8,600 nucleotides of DNA from Bacteriovorax sp. (GTDB taxonomy: Bacteria > Bdellovibrionota > Bacteriovoracia > Bacteriovoracales > Bacteriovoracaceae), in assembly GCA_030654205.1 (NCBI GenBank), contig JAURXW010000464.1:1-8600 (forward strand). Reading direction: 5' to 3'. The notes under the pieces are model-generated. The model was not told the origin of the DNA. It did no database searches and saw nothing but the letters and a program-made list of their open reading frames with translations. Shown here piece after piece: positions 1 through 5,773 of this stretch. Each line of letters opens with the position of its first letter. Position 1 is the stretch's first letter. The position numbers were made by a program, and so were the translations under genes.

Positions 1-1981
1 AAATAAAATCTGTTAAAATAAGAATCATCACACTTTGAAGATCTGGATAAGAAGACAATCCTTTTAGATCAAAAGTGCAAATGGAAGCATCAGTTCTGAG
101 TGAACCTTGACCGTCAAGCAGTCGTCCATAAGGTCTTTCTCCCGTCCAGAGATAAAGCATTTTTGAAATGGCCTTCATAGAGTCTTCTTCAAAAGCTGAG
201 AGATATTTTGCAAGATCAGTTAATGTTGGAATTTCTCCCTTGGGTCTTCTGCTTTTATAAAGCTCAATAATAGCTCGTTCTAAAAGTGCACGATCGAGTT
301 TAGGCATTTTTGAATTATCATCTTCTGCTATCATGCTTTCAATGATCGCCAGAAGTGACTTAATCTTTTGATTACTTGGCTCTTGAGTTGGATCAGTTAT
401 ATCGAATGGATTCAACTTATATTTATCTGAGAGATTGATTTCAAGATACTGTCCTCCTAAACTTTCTGTGAGCTTTTTATATGATCCACCAATATCAATA
501 ATGAATACTCGCAAATTACGTGCAAACTCTTGCAATAAAATGCAATTATTCAAAAAGCTTTTTCCTGCTCCCGATGAACCAGTCACAAGAGCATTATAAT
601 TGGGAAGACTCGGATCAAATGGATTAAAGCTTACAAGACCATTTAATCTATTTCTAAAAAGCACAACCGGGTCTTTATCTCCAAGCCGTGGTCCATAGAC
701 TGGAAGAAAATCTGCAAGATTGTTAGTCTTAATTTTTTTTCCACGCTCAAGTTTTAGCGGTGCTGCTGGCAAATTTCCTTTCGTTATTTTCCAAGCGCCA
801 ACTGTCTCCTCAAGTCCTTCGGCCCCTTGAAGTGACCTGAAACGTGATAAGACATCCCGTACCTGACGGTTTAATGTTTTATTGCCTTCAGTATTGGCAG
901 GAGCACGAAGAATCAAAGTCATCTGTGCTACATAAATTCGCTGCCCTGTATTCAATAAATCTCTAATCAATTCTTCAGTAGAAGAGAGCTTTGATTCACT
1001 TTCAAGGTCGCTGACTTTTCCACCATGTGTGGCCGCTAGAGAGTGTGCCACTTTTCTTTTTTGCTGAAGTTTTGCCATTTCCTCGGCCTGTGATGGAACT
1101 TCAAGTGATAAAATGAGGTCGTAGTGAAAAGGCATTCGGAGAAAATTGCAAAGCTGTCCTGCAAAGGTAATTTCAGGAAGTGTCTTGAGTGTGATGACTC
1201 TGTGATAATGTGAATCGAGCGTGAATTGTTCAAAACCTAATAAAAGATCACCGAAAACAAGCTGCTCCCTTGGTGATTGTGTTGCAAGCCAATCAGCATT
1301 ATCTAAAATACTTTTGTCATGATCTTCTTCATTAAAGGTAATTACCTTTGGAGTTGGTTCAAAAGCTGAACGCTTTGGATTTAAAAACTGGTAAAGATGA
1401 TTTAGAATTTCTTCCTTGTTCATCAAGCTGCAATCTAATCCAATTCCATTCAATGAGGTAGTCAATGTATCAATGTTTTGTGAAAGCACTTCGAGAGTAT
1501 CGGAGTAAGATTCATGAGCTTTTTCTGAAAACACTTCCACTTTCTTAAAAATTCCAGCTTTTTTTGCTGCAATCATTGGCGTTCTCACATAGAGATAAAG
1601 CTGTGGCCGATAAAGTTCAGATTTCTCTAGCGCCATTCTTAATTTTGTTTCACGATATTCGGCAATACGGTTAACCAGAGGATGAATATCAGTGCGCTTC
1701 AAGTTTGCGTGACCATCGATAGTTTCAGAAAAATCTGAACGAACAGATAAGACAAATTGTAAATTTATTCCTTCTGAAATTGAATTGATTGCTGAGCGGA
1801 GTCCATTAGTGAATTGATTAATTTCATTCGAATCAAGACATTCAATATCAACAAGTGATACTTTTAATCCTGCTACTAATGAGCCATCTACAAGAATAGC
1901 GTGAGGCTTTGCTCCGTCGATAAAATCCCAGTAAGGTAATTCTTCTGCGAGACTTGAATCATTATTATTTTTCGTAAACAT
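1..1981 (-). CDS. traC: TraC/VirB4-family conjugation ATPase, 3' end cut by window edge
   Basis: Hexameric cytoplasmic ATPase that powers pilus assembly and substrate transfer in type IV secretion. Translating the minus strand from the ATG at 1981 gives 660 uninterrupted codons to the left edge. Walker A is GSSGAGKS at residues 468-475, followed by a typical VirB4/TraC strand, FIIDIGGSYKKL (about 493-504). LNPFDI at 523-528 is also usual for the family. The N-terminal ~430 residues correspond to the TraC/VirB4 N-terminal domain. Walker B and the C-terminus lie outside the window, and the family is usually 800-870 aa, so roughly 150-200 residues are missing. AAGGA stands 6 bases before the ATG, and the start lies inside the last codons of the TraL-like gene (17-base overlap), which suggests translational coupling. 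The family call is firm. Whether the system is F-type or P-type cannot be settled from this gene alone. Confidence 0.93.
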   Translation of the reverse strand, partial: MFTKNNNDSSLAEELPYWDFIDGAKPHAILVDGSLVAGLKVSLVDIECLDSNEINQFTNGLRSAINSISEGINLQFVLSVRSDFSETIDGHANLKRTDIHPLVNRIAEYRETKLRMALEKSELYRPQLYLYVRTPMIAAKKAGIFKKVEVFSEKAHESYSDTLEVLSQNIDTLTTSLNGIGLDCSLMNKEEILNHLYQFLNPKRSAFEPTPKVITFNEEDHDKSILDNADWLATQSPREQLVFGDLLLGFEQFTLDSHYHRVITLKTLPEITFAGQLCNFLRMPFHYDLILSLEVPSQAEEMAKLQQKRKVAHSLAATHGGKVSDLESESKLSSTEELIRDLLNTGQRIYVAQMTLILRAPANTEGNKTLNRQVRDVLSRFRSLQGAEGLEETVGAWKITKGNLPAAPLKLERGKKIKTNNLADFLPVYGPRLGDKDPVVLFRNRLNGLVSFNPFDPSLPNYNALVTGSSGAGKSFLNNCILLQEFARNLRVFIIDIGGSYKKLTESLGGQYLEINLSDKYKLNPFDITDPTQEPSNQKIKSLLAIIESMIAEDDNSKMPKLDRALLERAIIELYKSRRPKGEIPTLTDLAKYLSAFEEDSMKAISKMLYLWTGERPYGRLLDGQGSLRTDASICTFDLKGLSSYPDLQSVMILILTDFI

Positions 1982-2303
1982 TTTTATTCCTTTCTTTTTT
2001 AAATCGAACATATTTTTTATCTGCAATCCCTGCTGCATGATATGCAGCCGATGCGATATATTCACCTAAGTGTTGGAGGTAGTTGTCAGGCTTTCCACGT
2101 TTGGTAAAATAGAGGATCAACGCCATCCCTAGCGTTGATCCCCATACCAATGGATAGCGAAATGATGTGGCCCCAAAGATCAGATTGGTAATTGCAAGAT
2201 TAAAGAAAATGAGCAGGAGGTCAGGAAGCTCAAATCCAAAAATTTTACTTTTCATCTCAAGTGATCTTGGAACTTTTGTCGTTAATAATTCTTGCTCATC
2301 CAT
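1965..2303 (-). CDS. traL: TraL/VirB3-like conjugation membrane protein
   Basis: Small inner-membrane protein of 112 aa, the partner of the VirB4-type ATPase in pilus assembly. It has a hydrophilic N-terminus with a VPRSLE stretch, then FELPDLL, two membrane segments at about 27-45 and 50-66, then YFTKRGKPDNYLQHL (65-79). The KRGKP plus YL..L pattern after the second segment is typical of the TraL family of F-like systems. Its position between pilin and VirB4-type genes is the VirB3/TrbD/TraL position. The start at 2303 is well fixed: it is preceded by AGGAGGTGATC, an extended match to the anti-Shine-Dalgarno sequence, 11 bases after the pilin stop codon. The gene overlaps the start of traC by 17 bases. 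It is somewhat longer than F TraL (about 90 aa) because of a charged C-terminal tail. TraL rather than VirB3 is an inference from the KRGKP motif; the two families occupy equivalent positions. Confidence 0.75.
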   Translation of the reverse strand: MDEQELLTTKVPRSLEMKSKIFGFELPDLLLIFFNLAITNLIFGATSFRYPLVWGSTLGMALILYFTKRGKPDNYLQHLGEYIASAAYHAAGIADKKYVRFKKERNKNVYEK

Positions 2304-2314
2304 TGATCACCTCC

Positions 2315-2605
2315 TCAATGAACGGTCTGGGAAATAAAATCGACGATGGCCTGTGCTCCAAAACCGAACATACAACCGAGAACTGCATAGACCATGTGTT
2401 GTTTTGCGTTTGGGTTTCCTGTAAAAAAAGAAACCGATGCAATGCCAAGACCGATAACTGCCAGCAGAGGAAGAATCACGCCAGTGAGTTTTGATTTGAT
2501 ACCGACTAAACTCGATTCAAGCCCAGCATGTGCTAGTTCTGGCATGAGTAATAGTCCCATAAAGGCGAAGAACGCCATAAAAGCTAATGCTTCTGTTTTT
2601 CTCAT
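2315..2605 (-). CDS. TrbC/VirB2-type pilin precursor
   Basis: Likely major subunit of the conjugative pilus, 96 aa. Residues 1-27 form a signal peptide with a basic start (MRK), a long hydrophobic core and an AHA cleavage site, leaving a mature protein of about 69 aa. This contains KLTGVILPLLAVIGLGIAS, close to the LTG....IA.IGI.. pattern of TrbC/VirB2 pilins, and two membrane segments (about 40-62 and 71-93) joined by a short polar loop, TGNPNAKQH. Length and layout match the family (VirB2 about 120 aa with signal, mature 70-75 aa). GGAG lies 7 bases before the ATG. It is followed directly by the TraL/VirB3-like gene and then traC, the conserved gene order of these systems. Whether the product is cyclised (as in TrbC and VirB2) or not cannot be seen. 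Confidence 0.82.
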   Translation of the reverse strand: MRKTEALAFMAFFAFMGLLLMPELAHAGLESSLVGIKSKLTGVILPLLAVIGLGIASVSFFTGNPNAKQHMVYAVLGCMFGFGAQAIVDFISQTVH

Positions 2606-2661
2606 TTTTAAGCTCCATATATTTTTGTTAATTCAAGTCTTTTTACGCTGAACAATTATCA

Positions 2662-2814
2662 TTAATTACGATCATGAAAAGGATGTCCCATGAAATAATT
2701 GAAGTGCTCAGTAGAGGGTTTATTAACCGTTTCTTCATTTTCTTTTTTCAGAGTAGAGCTACAAGATGCAAGCGTACCGAGAAAAAGGATTAGAATTAAA
2801 TATTTATTCTTCAT
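2662..2814 (-). CDS. Small lipoprotein in the conjugation operon (VirB7-like by position and size)
   Basis: A 50-aa gene, easily missed by length cut-offs. It begins MKNKYLILILFLGTLASC, a classic lipoprotein signal with lipobox LASC and acylated Cys18. Ser19 follows, which in enterics would favour outer-membrane sorting. The mature part is only about 33 residues, polar and acidic first (KKENEETVNK), then aromatic (HFNYFMGHPFHDRN). GGAG stands 6 bases before the ATG, and the start overlaps the last codons of the 85-aa gene by 11 bases, so translation is probably coupled. VirB7 of P-type systems is also a very small lipoprotein, and F-type systems use the larger lipoprotein TraV; both sit in the outer-membrane core complex. 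A similar role is inferred from size, lipobox and operon position, not from sequence identity. A lysis or entry-exclusion type lipoprotein is the alternative. Confidence 0.75.
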   Translation of the reverse strand: MKNKYLILILFLGTLASCSSTLKKENEETVNKPSTEHFNYFMGHPFHDRN

Positions 2815-3061
2815 ACATTTCTCCAATATCTTCATTTAAAATTTCTTCAGCTAATCCATCATCGGGCTTACTATAACCTTGTTCACGTCTCTCACAGGCC
2901 CTAGCAATAGGGTCTTCATCTCCAAATAAATGCATTTTTCCAGCTTCGTAATACATAAGGGCCATTGCGCCTGTAATGAGTGTCATGACAATGTATCGAA
3001 GTAACCCATAACCATAATTTCTGAAATATTCTAAGCGATTTTTTCTTTTTTCATTTTCCAT
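2804..3061 (-). CDS. Single-pass membrane protein of unknown function in the conjugation operon
   Basis: The product is 85 aa and not recognised. It has a basic, charged N-terminus (MENEKRKNRLEYFRNYGYG), one membrane segment at about 20-38, and a strongly acidic C-terminal tail (GDEDP, DDGLAEEILNEDIGEMYEE). The positive-inside rule predicts the N-terminus in the cytoplasm and the acidic tail in the periplasm. AGGAG, 6 bases before the ATG, overlaps the stop codon of the 133-aa gene upstream, and the 3' end overlaps the lipoprotein gene by 11 bases. This packing makes it part of the conjugation operon and probably a component or accessory of the secretion apparatus. It is too short to be TraE or VirB8. 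No family can be named. Confidence 0.7.
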   Translation of the reverse strand: MENEKRKNRLEYFRNYGYGLLRYIVMTLITGAMALMYYEAGKMHLFGDEDPIARACERREQGYSKPDDGLAEEILNEDIGEMYEE

Positions 3062-3070
3062 ATCTATCTC

Positions 3071-3472
3071 CTAAGCTGCTAATTTAAGTTCATGAGCAAT
3101 AGAATTCCCTTGGGGAAAAATGCTCATATAGAGTGGTACATTGAAGAGATCAAAATAAAGTTCAATGCAGCCTTGCCTGCAATTTGTTTTTGCGAGTCCA
3201 ACAATATTCCAAGAGTACTTTGCTCTTTTGTAAGGATTTTTTGTCGGCTGCCTTGTCATGATAAAATATCTTTCAGGGTCTTTTTTATGAGGAACAAGAA
3301 AGAATTCTTCATTTTGAAGCATGTAAAGATGAAGTGAATAATTCGGCTGTCCTTCTAAAAGTATTGCCACTCCCGCCTGATACGATTTTTCAATTTTTCC
3401 ATCTTGCTGTTTTTCGCCTTTAACAATTTTAAAGCGGTAAGTTTCTAGTTTTTTTTGTTCGTTTACTTTCAT
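3071..3472 (-). CDS. Conserved-looking soluble protein of unknown function in the conjugation operon
   Basis: The product is 133 aa, with no signal peptide and no membrane segment, so probably cytoplasmic. It is not recognised. The first 30 residues are lysine- and glutamine-rich. The rest alternates hydrophobic and polar stretches that suggest a compact beta-rich fold (AGVAILLEG, YSLHLYML, EEFFLVPH, RYFIMTRQP, YSWNIVGLA, CIELYFDLFNVPLYMSIFP). It contains two cysteines in a CRQGC pair. GGAAGG lies close to the ATG at 3472, 18 bases after the zinc-ribbon gene's stop. Nine bases separate it from the next gene. Being second in the operon and soluble, it could be a regulator, a DNA-processing accessory or an anti-restriction-like factor. 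None of these is supported by a motif. Confidence 0.7.
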   Translation of the reverse strand: MKVNEQKKLETYRFKIVKGEKQQDGKIEKSYQAGVAILLEGQPNYSLHLYMLQNEEFFLVPHKKDPERYFIMTRQPTKNPYKRAKYSWNIVGLAKTNCRQGCIELYFDLFNVPLYMSIFPQGNSIAHELKLAA

Positions 3473-3490
3473 AGTCCTTCCATTTTTGTT

Positions 3491-3697
3491 TTAATTTTCA
3501 TTTGAGTTCTCACAACATTGCTCGCAATAATTTTCTTCACCATCGCCGACAACTTCCTCCCCACAGATTTGGCATTCATAGGCTGACTCTCCCCCATTGA
3601 GTTCACCGACATCAGAGACAAATTCAATTTCATTAATTTCGAGTGGTCTGATTTCCTCAAAAGACAGGTCTGACCTTCGCCTGTAGTAACCATTCAT
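3491..3697 (-). CDS. Small acidic zinc-ribbon protein, first gene of the conjugation operon
   Basis: The product is 68 aa and not assigned to a family. The N-terminus is short and basic (YYRRRSD) and is followed by an acidic central region. A C-terminal zinc ribbon has Cys42-x2-Cys45 and Cys58-x2-Cys61 (with Cys62 adjacent), separated by an acidic glycine loop. AAAGGAG, 6 bases upstream of the ATG, fixes the start. A second frame over the same bases (3469-3693) is open too, but it lacks a ribosome site and is lysine/serine-rich without structure, so this frame is preferred. It lies about 130 bases downstream of a predicted promoter with repeated GTGACA sites and leads the tra genes. Such a position suits a small regulator or adaptor, but acidity argues against simple DNA binding. 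The function is inferred only from place. Confidence 0.65.
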   Translation of the reverse strand: MNGYYRRRSDLSFEEIRPLEINEIEFVSDVGELNGGESAYECQICGEEVVGDGEENYCEQCCENSNEN

Positions 3698-3832
3698 ATT
3701 TTTCTCCTTTCGTAACCTCGTTGATCGCAGTCACTTACATTCTTTAAAAGCAATGCCATGCCAAAAAAGTTAAGAAAAAAATTGAGTGATAAAAAATTGA
3801 ATTAACTGTTCGAAAGCAAAGATGAATTGATG

Positions 3833-3861
3833 ATTTTATGAGTGGTCTTTAACGAGGTCAC
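3833..3861 (-). promoter_or_regulatory. Predicted sigma70-type promoter of the conjugation operon
   Basis: Read on the minus strand: -35 GTGACC (3856-3861), a 17-base spacer, -10 TAAAAT (3833-3838). The predicted transcript start is near 3826, giving a leader of about 130 bases before the zinc-ribbon gene. The -35 box lies within the palindrome at 3857-3870, as expected for a repressed promoter. The -35 matches the consensus at four of six positions, so this is a moderate call. Confidence 0.4.
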
Positions 3862-3913
3862 TAGAGTGACATTGGTGACAGACAGTGACATGCAAAGAGT
3901 GACATTCATGTCA
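3857..3913. repeat. Cluster of GTGACA repeats with two palindromes (operator or iterons)
   Basis: GTGACA occurs four times in the same direction, at 3866, 3875, 3885 and 3899, with start-to-start spacings of 9, 10 and 14 bases. The first copy forms the right arm of the palindrome GTCACT-AG-AGTGAC (3857-3870). The last forms part of TGACAT-TC-ATGTCA (3900-3913). Another AGTGAC half-site, on the minus strand, lies at 3729-3734. Near-helical spacing and overlap with the predicted -35 box suggest binding of a dimeric regulator. Plasmid-type iterons or an oriT-accessory site are alternatives. Confidence 0.6.
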
Positions 3914-3982
3914 GCTGTAACGCATTAATTATAGAGAAAGCTTAATTGGTGGGATTTGTTTTAGATGAGTTTTTTGATGCTT

Positions 3983-4017
3983 GCCCGAAGGGGCCGAGCG
4001 TGATGCGAGGACATCAC
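3983..4017. repeat. Two adjacent small hairpins
   Basis: GCCC-GAAG-GGGC (3983-3994) is followed after five bases by GTGATG-CGAGGA-CATCAC (4000-4017), both with perfect stems. Neither is followed by a T-run on either strand, so they are not ordinary terminators. They could be part of a structured RNA, or a hairpin landmark of an origin of transfer or replication. The segment is visibly more GC-rich than its surroundings. Confidence 0.5.
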
Positions 4018-4122
4018 AAAACCAACAACCAGGATGGGCGTTAGGTCTTACTAAGCATTAGGGTTTGACGGTTGAAATTCGGCTGTAATAAAATGGGATT
4101 TTGTAGGTCTTGAGAATGCGAA

Positions 4123-4154
4123 AGAGGCCATCATTTTTGGTGATGGCCTTTTTT
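4123..4154 (+). terminator. Rho-independent terminator, possibly bidirectional
   Basis: The perfect stem GGCCATCA / TGATGGCC (4126-4133 and 4141-4148) has a 7-base loop and is followed on the plus strand by six T (4149-4154). No plus-strand gene precedes it. On the minus strand it lies about 60 bases past the stop of the exported-protein gene but is followed only by CTCTTTC, a weaker tail. It may therefore serve mainly that gene, acting both ways, or end an unannotated short plus-strand RNA. Confidence 0.75.
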
Positions 4155-4214
4155 AAGTCTTCGCATTTTAATTTACAATTCGATTATCAAGTTAGTGGTT
4201 TGGGAGTGTCCGAA

Positions 4215-4736
4215 TTATTTTGATTTTTCTGAATGAAAGCTGTTGAGGATTTTTTTGTTCGCAATTTCATCAAAAATATATTCACAGTGCAGTTCAGTTA
4301 TAAATTTTTTAGTTTTAATATCTTCTTTTGATTTTTTTAAAATGAATTTTTTTTCACTAAGACCCAGGTCTGCTTTTTCTCTAAACCATTCTTTGTAACG
4401 ACTGAAATATGTTTCATTAGAAGATTTAATTTCTAAGTTATCAAATGTAGTAATACTTTTTTGAACGATCTGATTTTTAACTGTGGTAATCATTTCGCCA
4501 GCATTGATGCCCTTAAATGAAATAAAGTCAAAATCAGGATTTTCAGTATTTTTTAAATCTAAGCGATCAAGAGTACATTGAGCCATAAGAAGTAAGGTGC
4601 TTGGACAGCTACCGACAAAGGTCTTATTAATTTTATATGGGCCCAAGAATGGAGAAATACTATTATCATCAAATTGAGCAAATGCTCCTGAGCTAATTAT
4701 AAAAAAAGAGATTAATACATAATAACCTTTAAACAT
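4215..4736 (-). CDS. Exported protein of unknown function
   Basis: The product is 173 aa from the chosen start and not recognised. Residues 1-20 form a Sec signal peptide (MFKGYYVLIS, hydrophobic core, AFA cleavage before Gln21), so the protein is probably periplasmic or secreted. The mature part has three cysteines (44, 54, 151), of which GSC and AQC lie ten residues apart and could form a disulphide. The C-terminal half is very rich in lysine and glutamate, with predicted helices. An upstream in-frame ATG at 4769 would add 11 residues but has no ribosome site, whereas the ATG at 4736 has GGAG 8 bases before it and directly begins a signal peptide. A predicted promoter just upstream agrees with this start. 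It is a separate transcript from the neighbour at 4842, and the context gives no functional hint. Confidence 0.7.
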   Translation of the reverse strand: MFKGYYVLISFFIISSGAFAQFDDNSISPFLGPYKINKTFVGSCPSTLLLMAQCTLDRLDLKNTENPDFDFISFKGINAGEMITTVKNQIVQKSITTFDNLEIKSSNETYFSRYKEWFREKADLGLSEKKFILKKSKEDIKTKKFITELHCEYIFDEIANKKILNSFHSEKSK

Positions 4737-4777
4737 CGCAAGAACTCCAAGAAAATATTTCGTATGCAAATCTAGAC

Positions 4778-4805
4778 TTTATAAGTTTTCACTCTCAATC
4801 AACAA
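4778..4805 (-). promoter_or_regulatory. Possible promoter of the exported-protein gene
   Basis: On the minus strand: -35 TTGTTG (4800-4805), 16-base spacer, -10 TATAAA (4778-4783). The start would be near 4771, giving a leader of about 35 bases that contains the GGAG ribosome site. The -10 is good and the -35 weak. A perfect TTGACA lies six bases further upstream but at an unsuitable distance. Confidence 0.3.
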
Positions 4806-4841
4806 TGTCAATAAAACGCCAAAGGGCTTTGCCTGCGTGGT

Positions 4842-5768
4842 TTAAAAGTAATTTAGACCGCAGCTATTTTTATCGAATTCAGGAATTTGATTAAAATTTG
4901 GACCAATGATACCTGCATCTTTATCTATTTCCTCTAAGTAATTAGTAAAAATATATGGTGAATCAACTAGAGAATCCTCGATATTACCTAGAAAACGCAG
5001 TCGATTTCGATTTAAGAATTTAAATTCCCCAGGTTGTGGTTGAATTAATGCTAGACACTGTGAAGAACTGCAACCTTTGTTATCAAGTTTATTAGATATA
5101 ATAAAATTTTTGCCGTTTTGATCAACGATTGTGCATCCTTTCGATGTCATTAAAATTTTATCTGAAGAAATGAAAAAATTTCCTCTGCGTATAAGGTAAA
5201 ATTTATCTTGGCATTTTTCAAGAAAAAGACCGTCCCCAGATATTGCAAGATTTAGTTGATTTTGAACAAGTTTAGTTTCTTTAATATCACCTTGAAAGCC
5301 GGTACGAAAAACTAGCTCCTCAGTCGAAGTATTATGACAATCGATTAGCTCTTTCATATCTCCTTTAAAGTCTAAGACAATATATGTGAAAAGCTCTTGA
5401 GGACAATCTTGAGATTTAATCATAAAGATAATTTCACCATCAGGTGTCTCATGTTTCCACAACTTAAAGCGACCTTTAAAGAGACTCCTTTTCTTTTTTA
5501 TCAAGTAACAAATTTTAGAATTTTCATCAGTTGCAGTTTCTCTATTTTTTACTTCTGATTTAAGTGTTTGAGAGTTTAATTCTATAATTGAGAAAGTTTT
5601 ACGGGTCAGAGAGGAGCTTTGGAGAGGGAGATTATGAGCCTTACTTGGGAATAACTCTGCTTTTGAGGCAGCCGTTGAATTCACTGCTTTCTTATTGATT
5701 TTGTAATAAGAAAAAGAGAATAAAACAATTAAAAATATTATGAATGATTTTTTTCGATATTTTTTCAT
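4842..5768 (-). CDS. Membrane-anchored protein with a flagellar rod/hook-like (FlgE/F/G-like) segment
   Basis: The product is 308 aa. It starts MKKYRKKSFI followed by a hydrophobic segment to about residue 22 with no clear cleavage site, so it is probably a signal anchor with the rest in the periplasm. Residues about 157-223 read like the core of flagellar rod/hook proteins. FQGDIKET is followed by LNLAISGDGLFL (172-183), then YLIRRGNFFISSDKILMTSKG (191-211) and VDQNGKNFII. These correspond to the family's QG.L..T, LDLAI.GDGFF, YTR.GNF..D..G.LVT.DG and ..G.PI pattern. LALIQPQPGEFKFLNRNRL (239-257) resembles the later L..F.NP.GL...G.N segment. The terminal helical D0 regions that polymerise into rods are absent. 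Ten cysteines, mostly outside that core, suggest disulphides. The similarity is judged by eye; function is unknown. The ATG at 5768 was chosen over an in-frame TTG at 5786 because it begins the anchor and matches the predicted transcript start. Confidence 0.65.
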   Translation of the reverse strand: MKKYRKKSFIIFLIVLFSFSYYKINKKAVNSTAASKAELFPSKAHNLPLQSSSLTRKTFSIIELNSQTLKSEVKNRETATDENSKICYLIKKKRSLFKGRFKLWKHETPDGEIIFMIKSQDCPQELFTYIVLDFKGDMKELIDCHNTSTEELVFRTGFQGDIKETKLVQNQLNLAISGDGLFLEKCQDKFYLIRRGNFFISSDKILMTSKGCTIVDQNGKNFIISNKLDNKGCSSSQCLALIQPQPGEFKFLNRNRLRFLGNIEDSLVDSPYIFTNYLEEIDKDAGIIGPNFNQIPEFDKNSCGLNYF

Positions 5769-5773
5769 ATAAA

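Larger units (their letters stand above)
3698..4214. other. Long intergenic region upstream of the conjugation operon
   Basis: No credible gene was found on either strand in these 517 bases. From left to right it holds the operon's leader, the predicted promoter, the GTGACA repeat cluster, a featureless AT-rich stretch (about 3914-3980), two adjacent hairpins (3983-4017), two copies of TAGGTCTT (4042-4049 and 4105-4112) and a strong terminator hairpin (4123-4154). Non-coding blocks of this kind next to transfer genes often contain oriT or oriV, but no known nic site was recognised. Confidence 0.5.

Noticed and set aside
1036..1233. Plus-strand open frame of 65 codons
   Set aside because: Lies wholly inside traC on the opposite strand, without ribosome site or protein-like features.
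2261..2651. Two overlapping plus-strand frames (2261-2494 and 2394-2651)
   Set aside because: They are antisense to the pilin and TraL-like genes, whose signal peptide, membrane segments and ribosome sites are clear.
3092..3337. Plus-strand open frame of 81 codons
   Set aside because: Antisense to the 133-aa gene and without its own ribosome site or neighbours.
3469..3693. Alternative minus-strand frame of 74 codons over the zinc-ribbon gene
   Set aside because: No ribosome site at its start and no structure; the other frame has a good ribosome site and a zinc ribbon.
3694..3759. A 21-codon minus-strand frame ending in an ATGA overlap with the zinc-ribbon start (possible leader peptide)
   Set aside because: No ribosome site and no recognisable regulatory pattern, so it is probably chance.
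3749..3763. TGGCATGGCATTGCT (minus strand) resembles a sigma54 promoter before the conjugation operon
   Set aside because: The GG and GC elements are one base too close together; sigma54 promoters are strict on this spacing.
4038..4060. GGGCGTTAGGT resembles the GTTRRRY end of an integron attC site
   Set aside because: No matching RYYYAAC partner or inner L boxes at a suitable distance on either strand, no cassette-like gene layout and no integrase.
4809..4831. GCAAAGCCCTTTGGC hairpin followed by GTTTTATT (minus strand) as a terminator of the flagellar-like gene
   Set aside because: Only four or five base pairs with a very tight loop and a broken T-run; too weak to call.
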